Assembly: GCF_965228935.1 (NCBI RefSeq)
Contig: NZ_OZ245846.1
Location: forward strand, 1,550,001-1,614,000
DNA length: 64,000 nt
Source: Ulvibacterium sp965228935
GTDB taxonomy: Bacteria > Bacteroidota > Bacteroidia > Flavobacteriales > Flavobacteriaceae
Reading direction: 5' to 3'
The position numbers were made by a program, and so were the translations under genes. Each line of letters opens with the position of its first letter. Position 1 is the stretch's first letter. This document shows positions 52,455-61,683 of this stretch, one piece after another. The notes under the pieces were generated by a model, which did not search any database, had not been told where the DNA came from, and saw nothing but the letters and a program-made list of their open reading frames with translations.

Positions 52455-53399
52455 CTAGCCAAAAACCTGCTCGTAGCCCGGAAGTGAAGGGATAGCCCCA
52501 AAACCAGTGGTAGTGATTGCCCCGGCCACATTGGCCTTTTCGACCATTTTGGTCAATACCTCAAAATCGTCCAAAACCGCCGAGGTCTTGTCCAAAGTGG
52601 AAATCTGGTATAACAGGCAACCTATAAATGCATCACCGGCTCCCGTGGTATCCAACGGAGTTACAGGAATACTGGGGATGGTTTTCCTTACGCCATCGGT
52701 ACTTAAGAGGGTGCCCCTGCCACCCAAGGTTATGGTAATGACCCGGGCACCTACATCATGTAGAAAATCGCAACAAGCTTCCAAATCTTTTTTCCCGGAC
52801 AGCAATTGGGCCTCTTCCAGACTAAATTTGCACAAGTGCGATTTTTCTATAAAGGGCATACATTTTTTTACGAAGGTTTCTTCCGCATCACGCCATAAAT
52901 CTCCGCGATAATTGGGGTCAAAACTGATAAAGGAATCCTGGGTAAGGGCATCGAAAAAATAACGGCCATAGGCCTCTTCCAGGTCACCACCAAGTAGAGC
53001 GGTCGCCGCTCCCAGATGCACCATATTTCCTTTGAAATCTTTTTTTACCGAAGAGTCGTATTTCAGTTTTTTATCGGCCCCACGGCTGAAAACAAAATCG
53101 CGTTCCCCATCTTCGGCCAGGGATACAAAGGCCAAGGTGGTGAAAGTTTTACAACGTTGTGCCAAGGAAACATCCACATTGTTTTCCTTGAGTACATCCA
53201 ATAAAAACGTTCCAAAAGGGTCTCTGCCTACACTACCGATAAACTTACCCTTTCCCCCTAATTTGGAGATGGCACAGGCCACATTTGCCGGAGCACCCCC
53301 GGGTTTTTTGACAAAGGTATTTGCTTTGGAGAGGTCGTTGCCCTGGCCTTCCGCCACAAAATCGATTAAGAGTTCTCCGATACAGTAAATGGATTTCAT
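52455..53399 (-). CDS. PfkB-family kinase, probable fructokinase
   Basis: The start is chosen at the internal ATG of MKSIYCIGELLIDF (314 residues), since the preceding 11 codons look unlike protein. PfkB signature 1 is GGAPANVACAISKLGGKG-like near 35 and signature 2 DTTGAGDAFIGCLLYQ near 250. The arrangement GELLIDF ... GGAPANVA ... GRDPFG matches bacterial fructokinases (ScrK group). With the mannoside cluster elsewhere it adds a second route into fructose-6-phosphate. It is not in an operon with neighbours. Confidence 0.88.
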   Translation of the reverse strand: MKSIYCIGELLIDFVAEGQGNDLSKANTFVKKPGGAPANVACAISKLGGKGKFIGSVGRDPFGTFLLDVLKENNVDVSLAQRCKTFTTLAFVSLAEDGERDFVFSRGADKKLKYDSSVKKDFKGNMVHLGAATALLGGDLEEAYGRYFFDALTQDSFISFDPNYRGDLWRDAEETFVKKCMPFIEKSHLCKFSLEEAQLLSGKKDLEACCDFLHDVGARVITITLGGRGTLLSTDGVRKTIPSIPVTPLDTTGAGDAFIGCLLYQISTLDKTSAVLDDFEVLTKMVEKANVAGAITTTGFGAIPSLPGYEQVFG

Positions 53400-53550
53400 T
53401 GTAGTGAATTGGAAAATCCAAGGTAATGACAAACCGTTTCATGTCCCAAAGTTTTCTTGGATTTTTCTTGATGGAGAACAAACCATGAACGTCCGTACCA
53501 ATAACTATGCTTCTTTTATGGCTACCAATGCCTAGAATTGCCCCGCATGA

Positions 53551-53584
53551 AAAAAGCGCATCTTATTTGAAGATGCGCTTTTTG
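53551..53584 (-). terminator. terminator after nrdJ
   Basis: A 14-bp stem (AAAAAGCGCATCTT against AAGATGCGCTTTTT) around ATTTG, ending in T runs on both strands. It begins 21 bp past the nrdJ stop on the minus strand. Confidence 0.85.
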
Positions 53585-53604
53585 TTTTTATGTTGGGATA
53601 TGGG

Positions 53605-56154
53605 TCACCCACATTTGGAAGACCCACAATCCTTACAAGTAAGACAACCTTCCTGATAAACCAGGTTTGTGGATTTACAATTATTGCATTTTTGCCCCTT
53701 GGCCATGGTGCCGTCGGCTACATAGCGTTTTAAGGCCCTGGCCACGCCATTTTTCCAAGTATTTATCTGTTCACTATCCAATTGTAGGCTGTTGATAAGG
53801 TCTACTACCTTTTCTATGGCCATGCCGTGGCGTAAGGTACCGGAAATCAATTTGGCGTAGTTCCAATATTCCGGGTTGAACTTATGGGAAAGCCCTTCAA
53901 TGGTGGTTTTGTAGCCCCGCTTGTTTTTGTATTGAAAATCATATCGCGAGGTACCATCCTCATTTCTGTTTTTAATGATAAGGCCATCCTCTACCCAACG
54001 GGGAAGTAATATACCGTCTTCATCATCCGAAAGACCTGTAAAGATTTCATAAGGTCTATCTTCTATTAGACCAATAAACGCGATCCACTTTTCCTTATTA
54101 TTCTGAAATCGGACTACATCCGCTTCCAGTACCTGTGGGCGTTTGGTAGGAAAAGGACTTGGGGACTCTTCCTTCTGCTCTTTTTCGCTACTGGAAATAA
54201 GAACCCCGGAGCGCGAACCATCACGGTATACCGTAACCCCTTTACAACCCACGCGCCAAGCCTCTAAATAGAGTTGACCAACCAGTTCTTCGGATACATC
54301 ATTGGGGAGATTAATGGTGACGCTTATGGAGTGGTCCACCCATTTCTGTACGGAACCCTGTAATCGCACTTTGCTCAACCAGTCCACATCATTGGAAGTG
54401 GCCCTGTAGTAGGGTGATTTTTTGACCAAGGCATCAATCTGATCCTGATCATAGTTTTTTTCGGTATCTATGCCGTTTGCTTCCATCCATTGCTTAAAAC
54501 GATGATGGAAAACCAAGTACTCCTCCCAAGAGTCTCCGACCTCATCCACAAAATCTACCCGTGTACCATTGTCGTTGGGGTTTACTTTTCTACGGCGTTT
54601 ATAGACCGGAAGGAATACCGGTTCGATTCCGGAGGTAGTCTGGGTCATTAAACTAGTAGTGCCGGTCGGCGCAATGGTCAATAAGGCAATGTTCCTTCGC
54701 CCATGTTCCAACATTTCGTAATACAGTTTTTCATCGGCCTCCTTTAATCGTAGGATAAATGGATTTTGTTTTTCCCGATCGGCATCGAAAATTCCAAAGG
54801 CACCACGATCCTTGGCCAAATAAACGGATGAGCGGTAGGCCTCCAGGGCAAGACATTTATGTACGGAGATGGAAAAGGCATTGGCTTCCTCACTACCGTA
54901 CCGCAGCCCTAAGGCGGCAAGCATGTCCCCTTCTGCAGTGATGCCTATTCCGGTACGGCGACCCTCCCTGGCCTTTTCCCGAATTTTGATCCAAAGATTG
55001 CGTTCCACGGCCTTGGTTTCCTCCAATTCCGGGTCAGCATCTATTTTGGCAAGGATTCGATCTACCTTTTCCAATTCCAGATCAATAATGTCATCCATGA
55101 TACGTTGTGCGGCCGCTACGTGTTTTTTAAATAGTTCAAAATTGAACTTGGCCTTTTTGGTAAACGGATGCTCTACGTAGGAGAAAAGGTTTATGGCCAA
55201 AAGGCGACAAGAATCATAGGGGCAAAGTGGGATTTCACCGCAAGGATTGGTGGAAACCGTTCGGTAGCCCAAATCCGCATAACAATCCGGTACGGATTCC
55301 CGGATAATCGTATCCCAGAATAGTATTCCCGGTTCCGCGGACTGCCAAGCATTATGAACGATTTTATTCCATACTTGCTTGGCATCTATTTTTTTGAAGG
55401 CCTTTGGTTCTGAGGAGTGTATGGGAAATTTTTGGATGTATTCCGAGTCCTGTTCCACGGCCTGCATAAAGGTATCATCCATACGTACGGATACATTGGC
55501 ACCGGTTACCTTGCCCTGCTCCATTTTGGCGTCAATGAAATCCTCGGCATCCGGATGGTTTATGGATACCGATAGCATTAATGCCCCCCTTCTGCCATCT
55601 TGGGCCACCTCTCGAGTGGAATTGGAATAACGTTCCATAAAAGGGACAAGACCCGTGGAAGTCAATGCCGAATTCTTTACCGGGGAGCCTTTTGGCCTAA
55701 TATGTGAAAGGTCGTGGCCTACCCCTCCGCGACGTTTCATTAATTGCACTTGTTCCTGGTCTATTTTCAGTACTCCGCCATAGGAATCGGAATCACCATC
55801 GTTCCCTACCACAAAACAATTGGAAAGGGAAGCAATCTGAAATGGATTGCCAATACCGGCCATGGGACTGCCCTGAGGTACAATGTATTTGAAATTTTTG
55901 ATCAGCCCATAAATTTTTTCCTCGCTCAAAGGATTCGGATATTTTTTTTCAATCCGCGTAATTTCCTTGGCGATCCTTCGGTGCATATCGTCCGGGATCC
56001 GTTCATAAATATTCCCCTGGGAATCCTTTAGGGCATATTTGTTTACCCATACCCTGGCGGCAAGGTCATCATTATTGAAGTAGCTCAAGGAAGCCTCAAA
56101 AGCTTCCTGCTGCGTATAGATTCTCGAAGGAGTTTTCACGGCTTTAAGTTGCAT
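53605..56154 (-). CDS. nrdJ: adenosylcobalamin-dependent (class II) ribonucleotide reductase
   Basis: Reduces ribonucleotides to deoxyribonucleotides using coenzyme B12, with no oxygen requirement. The 849-residue protein starts with an ATP-cone-less region and contains the class II core: LSNCFVVG, KRRGGVGHDLSHIRPKGS in part, the radical-transfer site NPCGEIPLCPYDSC (about 300), and IAPTGTTSLM. The C-terminus has a zinc ribbon and redox thiols: CNNCKSTNLV, then CLTCKDCGSSKCG. It needs B12 import or salvage. No B12 riboswitch is seen upstream. Terminator at 53551-53584. Confidence 0.94.
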   Translation of the reverse strand: MQLKAVKTPSRIYTQQEAFEASLSYFNNDDLAARVWVNKYALKDSQGNIYERIPDDMHRRIAKEITRIEKKYPNPLSEEKIYGLIKNFKYIVPQGSPMAGIGNPFQIASLSNCFVVGNDGDSDSYGGVLKIDQEQVQLMKRRGGVGHDLSHIRPKGSPVKNSALTSTGLVPFMERYSNSTREVAQDGRRGALMLSVSINHPDAEDFIDAKMEQGKVTGANVSVRMDDTFMQAVEQDSEYIQKFPIHSSEPKAFKKIDAKQVWNKIVHNAWQSAEPGILFWDTIIRESVPDCYADLGYRTVSTNPCGEIPLCPYDSCRLLAINLFSYVEHPFTKKAKFNFELFKKHVAAAQRIMDDIIDLELEKVDRILAKIDADPELEETKAVERNLWIKIREKAREGRRTGIGITAEGDMLAALGLRYGSEEANAFSISVHKCLALEAYRSSVYLAKDRGAFGIFDADREKQNPFILRLKEADEKLYYEMLEHGRRNIALLTIAPTGTTSLMTQTTSGIEPVFLPVYKRRRKVNPNDNGTRVDFVDEVGDSWEEYLVFHHRFKQWMEANGIDTEKNYDQDQIDALVKKSPYYRATSNDVDWLSKVRLQGSVQKWVDHSISVTINLPNDVSEELVGQLYLEAWRVGCKGVTVYRDGSRSGVLISSSEKEQKEESPSPFPTKRPQVLEADVVRFQNNKEKWIAFIGLIEDRPYEIFTGLSDDEDGILLPRWVEDGLIIKNRNEDGTSRYDFQYKNKRGYKTTIEGLSHKFNPEYWNYAKLISGTLRHGMAIEKVVDLINSLQLDSEQINTWKNGVARALKRYVADGTMAKGQKCNNCKSTNLVYQEGCLTCKDCGSSKCG

Positions 56155-56515
56155 TTGTGATAGATTAAAGGTTAGGAGTAGTTGAACAATCGCATGTAAA
56201 ATTACTCAAAAGTGAAATAATCGAAAACTGACAAAAGTCATAAAGTATACAAAAAAATATGTTTAAATAATTGAAAATCAGAAAAATAAAAATTTATCAA
56301 CAGCAAAAAGTTGACAAAAAAATGAAATTGTTGGTCTTCGGAATAAATTATTTAGTAGCTGTATATACTTTGGATTGTACGTGCACATCGACCATTTTAA
56401 TGTCTACCAAAACTGTTGTTATGAATTTGTTTTAGATGCCAAGCTTATTTTACTTTATGCTTTGCACGTTTGCAGGAAATCTGTACCTTCTTAAAAAATT
56501 TGAAACCTTTAAAAT
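56155..56515. other. 361-bp divergent AT-rich intergenic region
   Basis: This lies between nrdJ and the SPFH gene, which diverge. It is strongly AT-rich with several A and T tracts. I find no conserved RNA element, no NrdR-like pair of boxes and no convincing short frame. Promoters for both genes must lie here, but no exact TTG-N19-TAnnTTTG match was found. Confidence 0.5.
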
Positions 56516-57655
56516 ATGGATCTCTTTAATGAAATAAAGAAAAAGCTGAGCCACGAATTCATAGACATCATAGAGTGGTTGGATAACACCAATAATACCA
56601 TTGTTCACCGTTTTGAACGTTACCAGAACGAGATAAAGAACAATGCAAAATTGATCGTTCGCGAGGGCCAGACAGCGGTCTTTGTGAACGAGGGGCAATT
56701 GGCGGATGTCTTCACCCCGGGAACCTATACTCTAAACACCCAGAACTTGCCCATACTTACCACCCTCAAGGGTTGGAAATATGGATTTGATAGTCCGTTC
56801 AAGGCCGAGGTATATTTTGTGAACACCCGCTTGTTCACGGATGAGAAATGGGGCACCAAAAATCCGTTTATGCTTAGCGATGAGCGATTCGGTCTTGTTG
56901 AGATTCGCGCTTTTGGGACCTATAGTTTTCGAATAAGCGACCCGGGCAAATTTGTAATCGATGTTGTGGGAACGGATGGCAATTTTACCAATTATGAGGT
57001 AAACGAACATCTGAAAAGTTTAATTGTAACACGTTTTACGGATACGGTGGGAGAAGCCAATCTTCCCGTGGAACTATATGCCGCGAACACAAGCGAGCTT
57101 TCAGAAACCTGTCAGGAGGTGATGCAACCGGAATTTCAACGTGTCGGCATTGAGTTGGAGCGGTTTTATATTGAAAACGTATCCATGCCCGAAGAACTTA
57201 AAAAGGAGATTTTTGAATACAGTCGTTTGGACAAATTGGACATGGCCAAGCTTTCCCAATTTAAGGCGGCGAAGGCCATGGAAGCTGCTGCCAAAAACGA
57301 GGGGGGCACTGCAGGGGCCGGTATGGGTATGGGAATGGGTTTTGTCCTTGCACAGCAAATGGGGAACATGATGAACCCACAGGCCGTACAACAACCTTTT
57401 GGCGGCCCAACTGTTCAGGGGGCACCCGTACCTCCGCCAATGCCTGCGCAAATACTTTATCACTATGCGGTAAATGGGCAACAAATGGGCCCTGTTTCTT
57501 TTGATAGATTAAAAGAGCTCTTTGCCGCTAGGGCTATTAATAGGGATTCCCTGATCTGGAAACCCGGAATGCAAGAATGGGCCGCTTTGAAGGATGTTGA
57601 GGAACTTAAAGGATTCTTGGGAGGTACTACTCCTCCACCTTTACCAACAGAATAA
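56516..57655 (+). CDS. SPFH-domain protein with C-terminal GYF_2 domain (YdjI-like)
   Basis: The 379-residue protein has an N-terminal SPFH/band-7 domain (about 40-250: KLIVREGQTAVFVNEGQLADVF, FGTYSFRISDPGKFV), a Gly/Met-rich linker (AGAGMGMGMGF) near 265, and a C-terminal GYF_2 domain (about 312-370: YHYAVNGQQMGPVSFDRLKEL). This resembles Bacillus YdjI, where SPFH proteins work with a zinc-ribbon membrane protein. The next gene is such a protein, 30 bp away. Probably membrane-stress related. Confidence 0.88.
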   Translation: MDLFNEIKKKLSHEFIDIIEWLDNTNNTIVHRFERYQNEIKNNAKLIVREGQTAVFVNEGQLADVFTPGTYTLNTQNLPILTTLKGWKYGFDSPFKAEVYFVNTRLFTDEKWGTKNPFMLSDERFGLVEIRAFGTYSFRISDPGKFVIDVVGTDGNFTNYEVNEHLKSLIVTRFTDTVGEANLPVELYAANTSELSETCQEVMQPEFQRVGIELERFYIENVSMPEELKKEIFEYSRLDKLDMAKLSQFKAAKAMEAAAKNEGGTAGAGMGMGMGFVLAQQMGNMMNPQAVQQPFGGPTVQGAPVPPPMPAQILYHYAVNGQQMGPVSFDRLKELFAARAINRDSLIWKPGMQEWAALKDVEELKGFLGGTTPPPLPTE

Positions 57656-57685
57656 ACCTTTTGTTGGGAATGACAAATCCCCTTC

Positions 57686-58768
57686 ATGGAAGAAACCCAA
57701 AAATCGGAATTTAAAAAGGCCTGTGCCAATTGTGGTGCGGAGCTCAAGTTCAAGCCGGGATCACATCAATTGAAATGTGAGTATTGTGGTTATGAAGAAT
57801 TCATAGAACAGGCCAAAAGCAGTTTTGAGGAACTGGAACTTCAACATTATCTCAAAGTCGTTGGGGAAAATGCCTATACGGAAACCATAGAACTGCTGCA
57901 TTGCAAAAATTGCGGGGCCAACCAACATGTCGAGGAAAATTATAAATCCCTGGACTGCGTCTATTGTGGGGAACCTTTGATACGGGAGGATATCGAAAAA
58001 GAAGGGTGGATCTTGCCAGGGGCACTGGTACCTTTTCAATTGGACGCTATCAAAGCCCGGAAAATCTTTAAGAAGTGGGTAAATGCCCTTTGGTTTGCCC
58101 CAAATAAACTGAAGAGGGCCGCCCTAAATCCAGAGGGACTCCATGGACTTTATGTGCCCTATTGGACCTTTGATGCCGATCTTAATGCTTCTTATCAGGG
58201 ACAACGAGGGGAATATTATTACGAGACCAGAAGGATACGCACCAAAAACGGGACACGTACCCAACGGGTAAGAAAGACACGATGGTCCCATGCATCGGGC
58301 AGCGTAAAAGGTTTTGTAGATGACATATTGATTAATGCCTCGCAGAAAAAAAGAAAGGACATACCATCTAAGGTTGCCTTTTGGAACCTTAAGGAGCTTA
58401 CGACTTTCAATTCAAAATATTTATCGGGCTTTGTTACCGAAAAGTATACCGTTTCCTTAAAGGAAGGGCACCGTCGGTCTTTTCAAAAGGCCAAGGAGAT
58501 TGCCTACAACTGGATTCGGAGGGACATTGGGGGAGATACGCAACGCATCCATCATGCGGACATAAAACTTTCCGAAGAAACCTTTAAGCACATTTTGCTC
58601 CCGGTCTACATCAGTTCCTATAGGTATAACGGTAAGGAATATCATTTCTATGTAAATGGGCAAACTGGAGTTTTAAGTGGGACCAGGCCGTATTCGTTTT
58701 GGAAAATTTTCTTTTTGGTGCTTTTTATCCTTGTCATCATAGCCATTATTGCGATTTTTGCACAATGA
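57686..58768 (+). CDS. zinc-ribbon membrane protein, partner of the SPFH protein
   Basis: The 360-residue protein has two zinc ribbons at the N-terminus, C13-x2-C16 with CEYCGYE (about 31-34), and CKNCGAN (about 73-76) with CVYCGEP. A soluble domain follows (about 120-330: YVPYWTFDADLNASYQGQRG) with a basic segment, then a C-terminal membrane helix (about 337-358). The pairing with an SPFH gene recalls YdjG/YdjI-type phage-shock-like systems; no PspA homologue is visible in the window. Confidence 0.82.
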   Translation: MEETQKSEFKKACANCGAELKFKPGSHQLKCEYCGYEEFIEQAKSSFEELELQHYLKVVGENAYTETIELLHCKNCGANQHVEENYKSLDCVYCGEPLIREDIEKEGWILPGALVPFQLDAIKARKIFKKWVNALWFAPNKLKRAALNPEGLHGLYVPYWTFDADLNASYQGQRGEYYYETRRIRTKNGTRTQRVRKTRWSHASGSVKGFVDDILINASQKKRKDIPSKVAFWNLKELTTFNSKYLSGFVTEKYTVSLKEGHRRSFQKAKEIAYNWIRRDIGGDTQRIHHADIKLSEETFKHILLPVYISSYRYNGKEYHFYVNGQTGVLSGTRPYSFWKIFFLVLFILVIIAIIAIFAQ

Positions 58769-59499
58769 GTATAAAAAGAACGTTGGTCATCGGAGATGTA
58801 CACTCGGGACTAAAGGCTTTGGAGCAGGTATTGAAGAGAGCGGCGGTAACTCCTGAGGATATATTGATTTTTTTGGGAGACTATGTAGATGGATGGAGTA
58901 CGGCCGTTGAAACCGTGAATTTTTTGATACAGCTTTCAAAGACCCATGATTGCATCTTTTTAAGGGGTAACCATGACGAACTTTGCTATGATTGGCTTGT
59001 GGACGGGGGAGATAATCCACTTTGGTTGCAACACGGGGGAAGTGCCACAATGGAATCATATCAAAAAACGGATACCGAAACCAAAAATGTCCACATGCTA
59101 TTCTATCAGGATTTGAAAAACTACCATCTGGACGAGGAAGAAAGACTGTTTTTGCATGCAGGGTTCACGAATCTAAGAGGTATTGAATACGAATATTTTA
59201 AACAAACCTTTTATTGGGACCGTACCTTATGGGAATTGGCCAGATCCCTTGATCCCAACCTTGCCAAGGATGACCCGGCCTATCCCAAACGATTGACCCA
59301 TTACCGTGAGATATACATCGGTCACACCCCTATTTCCAAAGTCAAGGCCGTTGAGCCGCGGAGGGCCGCCAATGTTTGGAACATTGACACAGGAGCGGCA
59401 TTTAAGGGCCCACTTACGGTATTGGATGTGGATACCAAGAGATTCTGGCAAAGCGATCCCGTGCATGAATTATATCCGGATGAGAACGGACGCAATTGA
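58765..59499 (+). CDS. calcineurin-like metallophosphoesterase
   Basis: The start is the ATG overlapping the previous stop (ATGA), 244 residues. Motifs of the PPP-type phosphoesterase fold are in order: GDVHSG (about 10-15), GDYVDG, GNHDEL, LHAGF and GHTPIS. This is the domain of bacterial serine/threonine protein phosphatases and of Ap4A hydrolases. Translational coupling to the zinc-ribbon gene suggests it acts in the same pathway, perhaps reversing a phosphorylation step, which is inference. Confidence 0.9.
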   Translation: MSIKRTLVIGDVHSGLKALEQVLKRAAVTPEDILIFLGDYVDGWSTAVETVNFLIQLSKTHDCIFLRGNHDELCYDWLVDGGDNPLWLQHGGSATMESYQKTDTETKNVHMLFYQDLKNYHLDEEERLFLHAGFTNLRGIEYEYFKQTFYWDRTLWELARSLDPNLAKDDPAYPKRLTHYREIYIGHTPISKVKAVEPRRAANVWNIDTGAAFKGPLTVLDVDTKRFWQSDPVHELYPDENGRN

Positions 59500-59559
59500 A
59501 AATCCCCCTTAAACGGCCTAGTTCCGTATTTTATAACGATCTTTACAAAAAAATAGAAT

Positions 59560-60555
59560 ATGCCTGAAAAGAATATTAGATTGGAGGTAATGCAGGCCAT
59601 TGAACCACAGGTGGAGGGATTTATGGACTCTTTTTTGATTCCCATAGAAGAGATATGGCAACCTTCGGATTTTTTACCGGATTCCCAGAGCGAAAGTTTT
59701 TATGATGACATTGAACAGGTACGAGAAGAATCCAAGGAATTGGGGTATGATTTTTGGGTGACCATGGTGGCGGATACCATAACCGAGGAAGCTTTGCCCA
59801 CTTATGAATCCTGGTTAATGGATGTTGAAGGTATAAATCAACACGTAGAAGGAGGAAGCGGGTGGTCCAAATGGGTAAGGGCGTGGACCGCTGAGGAAAA
59901 CCGTCATGGGGATGTTTTGAACAAATACCTATACCTCTCGGGTAGGGTCAATATGCGGGAGGTAGAGATTACGACCCAACATTTGATCAATGATGGATTC
60001 GATATTGGCACAGACCGGGATCCTTACAAGAATTTCGTATATACCACCTTTCAAGAATTGGCCACCAATATTTCCCATAAAAGAGTGGGGCAACTGGCCA
60101 AGAAAAAAGGCAATGCACTGTTGGGGAAGATGTGTACGATAATAGCCGGGGATGAAATGCGGCACCATTTGGCCTATCGCGAGTTTGTAAAGACCATTTT
60201 TGGGGAGGATCCCAGCGGAATGATGTTGGCCTTTACGGATATGATGAAGAAGAAAATTGTAATGCCGGCCCATTTTTTGAGGGAATCCGGTGGGGTGATA
60301 GGCGAGGCTTTTGAAAACTTTTCGAACTGCGCCCAACGTTTAGGCGTCTACACTGCGTTAGACTACATTGAAATTCTTAAAAAACTGAATGCGTACTGGC
60401 AGATTGACACGGTACGGGGACTTTCCGATGATGCGCAACGCGCAAGGGATTATTTGATGAAGCTGCCCGAAAGATTACAGCGTATTCAGGAACGTATGAA
60501 ATTTCCCGAGGATCAATACCGATTTAAGTGGGTAGAGGCCAATGGAACACTTTAA
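59560..60555 (+). CDS. acyl-ACP desaturase (stearoyl-ACP 9-desaturase family)
   Basis: Soluble di-iron enzyme introducing a double bond into acyl-ACP. The 331-residue length is typical. The two iron motifs are TAEENRHGD (about 111-118) and GDEMRHHLAYRE (about 195-206), the E-x2-H pairs of ferritin-like desaturases. Further ligands are likely the Glu of FQELATN. It gives membrane-lipid unsaturation, useful in a marine bacterium. It ends in a bidirectional terminator. Confidence 0.93.
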   Translation: MPEKNIRLEVMQAIEPQVEGFMDSFLIPIEEIWQPSDFLPDSQSESFYDDIEQVREESKELGYDFWVTMVADTITEEALPTYESWLMDVEGINQHVEGGSGWSKWVRAWTAEENRHGDVLNKYLYLSGRVNMREVEITTQHLINDGFDIGTDRDPYKNFVYTTFQELATNISHKRVGQLAKKKGNALLGKMCTIIAGDEMRHHLAYREFVKTIFGEDPSGMMLAFTDMMKKKIVMPAHFLRESGGVIGEAFENFSNCAQRLGVYTALDYIEILKKLNAYWQIDTVRGLSDDAQRARDYLMKLPERLQRIQERMKFPEDQYRFKWVEANGTL

Positions 60556-60584
60556 AAAAAATCCCGCTAGAGCGGGATTTTTTT
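60554..60584. terminator. bidirectional terminator between desaturase and HhH gene
   Basis: ATCCCGCT and AGCGGGAT pair around AG, with A and T runs on both sides. It lies between convergent genes and has the same stem core (AATCCCGC) as the terminator after sod. Confidence 0.85.
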
Positions 60585-60603
60585 GTGCTCTTTTTGGAAG
60601 TGA

Positions 60604-61107
60604 CTATAGCTTTCCATGGTCATGTTCTTCCTGCCACTTAAATAGTTCCTTCCACTTGCCTTCGTATGCCATTTTCGCTTGCATGGGCCAAGAAGCAGGG
60701 TCGTGGACCTTGTAGCGTTCACCTCCGGTTTCGAGAATTTCCTTGCAACGGGCCACCGCCGTTTCGGATAGATCCTTCCAGGTCTTTATGCCGGCATCCT
60801 GGAACATTTGCTGTATTTTGGGGCCAATACCTTCTACTATCTTAAGATCATCCTGTTTAATTGTTTTTCCAAAAACGGCCTTTGCCTTTGCCGCATCAAA
60901 AGGAATTGGCGCAGGCGTAGTAGCTTCCTTTAATTTATTGTTACAATCCTCCAGATCGGCTTTTAACTTTGCGTTGTTTCCCTGCAAAGCTTGGATTTCC
61001 TTGGAATTATCTTTTCCCTTGCCAATGAGATAACCAAAAAAGGCACATAATATTCCCACAAGCAAAGGGATTAAAAAACACCAGATGTTCATAGTTGAAA
61101 AATCCAT
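60604..61107 (-). CDS. membrane-tethered coiled-coil protein with helix-hairpin-helix domain
   Basis: The 167-residue protein has an N-terminal membrane helix (about 8-28), a short coiled coil (about 32-62: IQALQGNNAKLKADLEDCNN), and a helix-hairpin-helix domain (about 80-150: LKIVEGIGPKIQQMFQDAG). HhH domains of this kind bind nucleic acid or protein; attachment to the membrane is unusual. Known in Bacteroidota without an assigned role. Met6 is an alternative start. Confidence 0.78.
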   Translation of the reverse strand: MDFSTMNIWCFLIPLLVGILCAFFGYLIGKGKDNSKEIQALQGNNAKLKADLEDCNNKLKEATTPAPIPFDAAKAKAVFGKTIKQDDLKIVEGIGPKIQQMFQDAGIKTWKDLSETAVARCKEILETGGERYKVHDPASWPMQAKMAYEGKWKELFKWQEEHDHGKL

Positions 61108-61252
61108 ATTCCTAATAGTTTATAGTTAATGACTTAATTTACGGTAATTACCGCTTCATGGTTTTTACTTCTCCTTAAGGGAGGTGAGCGGTTATAGGGG
61201 GAGGACTAAATGCTTTGGAAGCGGTATCCCTTTTCAACCTTTACGGTTTTGT

Positions 61253-61354
61253 CTAAAATACAGGGCTGCATTCGCTACACAGCATCATAAAAAACCAAAT
61301 GCCCGCTATAATGGTTATAATGATTCCAAGCAGGTTTGTAATTCTCCGTGTCAT
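61253..61354 (-). CDS. 33-residue single-pass membrane peptide
   Basis: A very short frame starting MTRRITNLLGIIIT and ending CSECSPVF, with one hydrophobic segment (about 7-24) preceded by Arg-Arg and followed by a cysteine pair. Positive-inside topology places the CxxC in the periplasm. There is no Shine-Dalgarno site, as is usual here; the upstream sequence is A/T-rich. The amino-acid pattern is protein-like, but no relative is recognised. Confidence 0.45.
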   Translation of the reverse strand: MTRRITNLLGIIITIIAGIWFFMMLCSECSPVF

Positions 61355-61565
61355 GGTCAATATTTATTTAAGTATTTGGACTACAATGTATTAAAAAAAT
61401 CCTAAAAAATGTTAAAATGATATAGTAAATCCTAGAAATCGGTACGGTAAGGATTACAAAACATAGGCTTTTTGAATCAAGTCATACAGTTTTTATGACC
61501 ACTTATAAAAAGTAGGATACCAGTTGCGAAAATATTTAGGAAATTGCAAAAAATATCAGCAATGC

Positions 61566-61610
61566 AACCCTACCTCTCCCAACAAGGTTCTGGCATTGGG
61601 GTAGGGTTTT
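61566..61610 (+). terminator. hairpin AACCCTACC/GGTAGGGTT with T tract
   Basis: A 9-bp stem with a 25-nt loop in which CCAA and TTGG can pair further, followed by TT and then AAGC. It looks like a terminator or the 3' end of a short non-coding transcript on the plus strand. Confidence 0.45.
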
Positions 61611-61645
61611 AAGCATATTTTGAGTTAGTTAGTTTGGTTGGTTTT

Positions 61646-61683
61646 AAACCCGCTACGTTTCCATACTTGGATCTAGCGGGTTT
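61646..61683. other. hairpin AAACCCGCTA/TAGCGGGTTT
   Basis: A perfect 10-bp stem around 18 nt, with A and T at both ends. It lies 36 bp after the previous hairpin in the same gene-free stretch. Either strand could be transcribed. Confidence 0.45.

Noticed and set aside
53412..53465. inverted repeat GAAAATCCAAG/CTTGGATTTT before the fructokinase gene
   Set aside because: The loop is 33 nt and no regulator is next to it. It may be chance in AT-rich sequence, so it is not listed as a site.
56155..56515. cobalamin riboswitch upstream of nrdJ
   Set aside because: No B12-box-like sequence or suitable stems were found by eye. The region is simply AT-rich.
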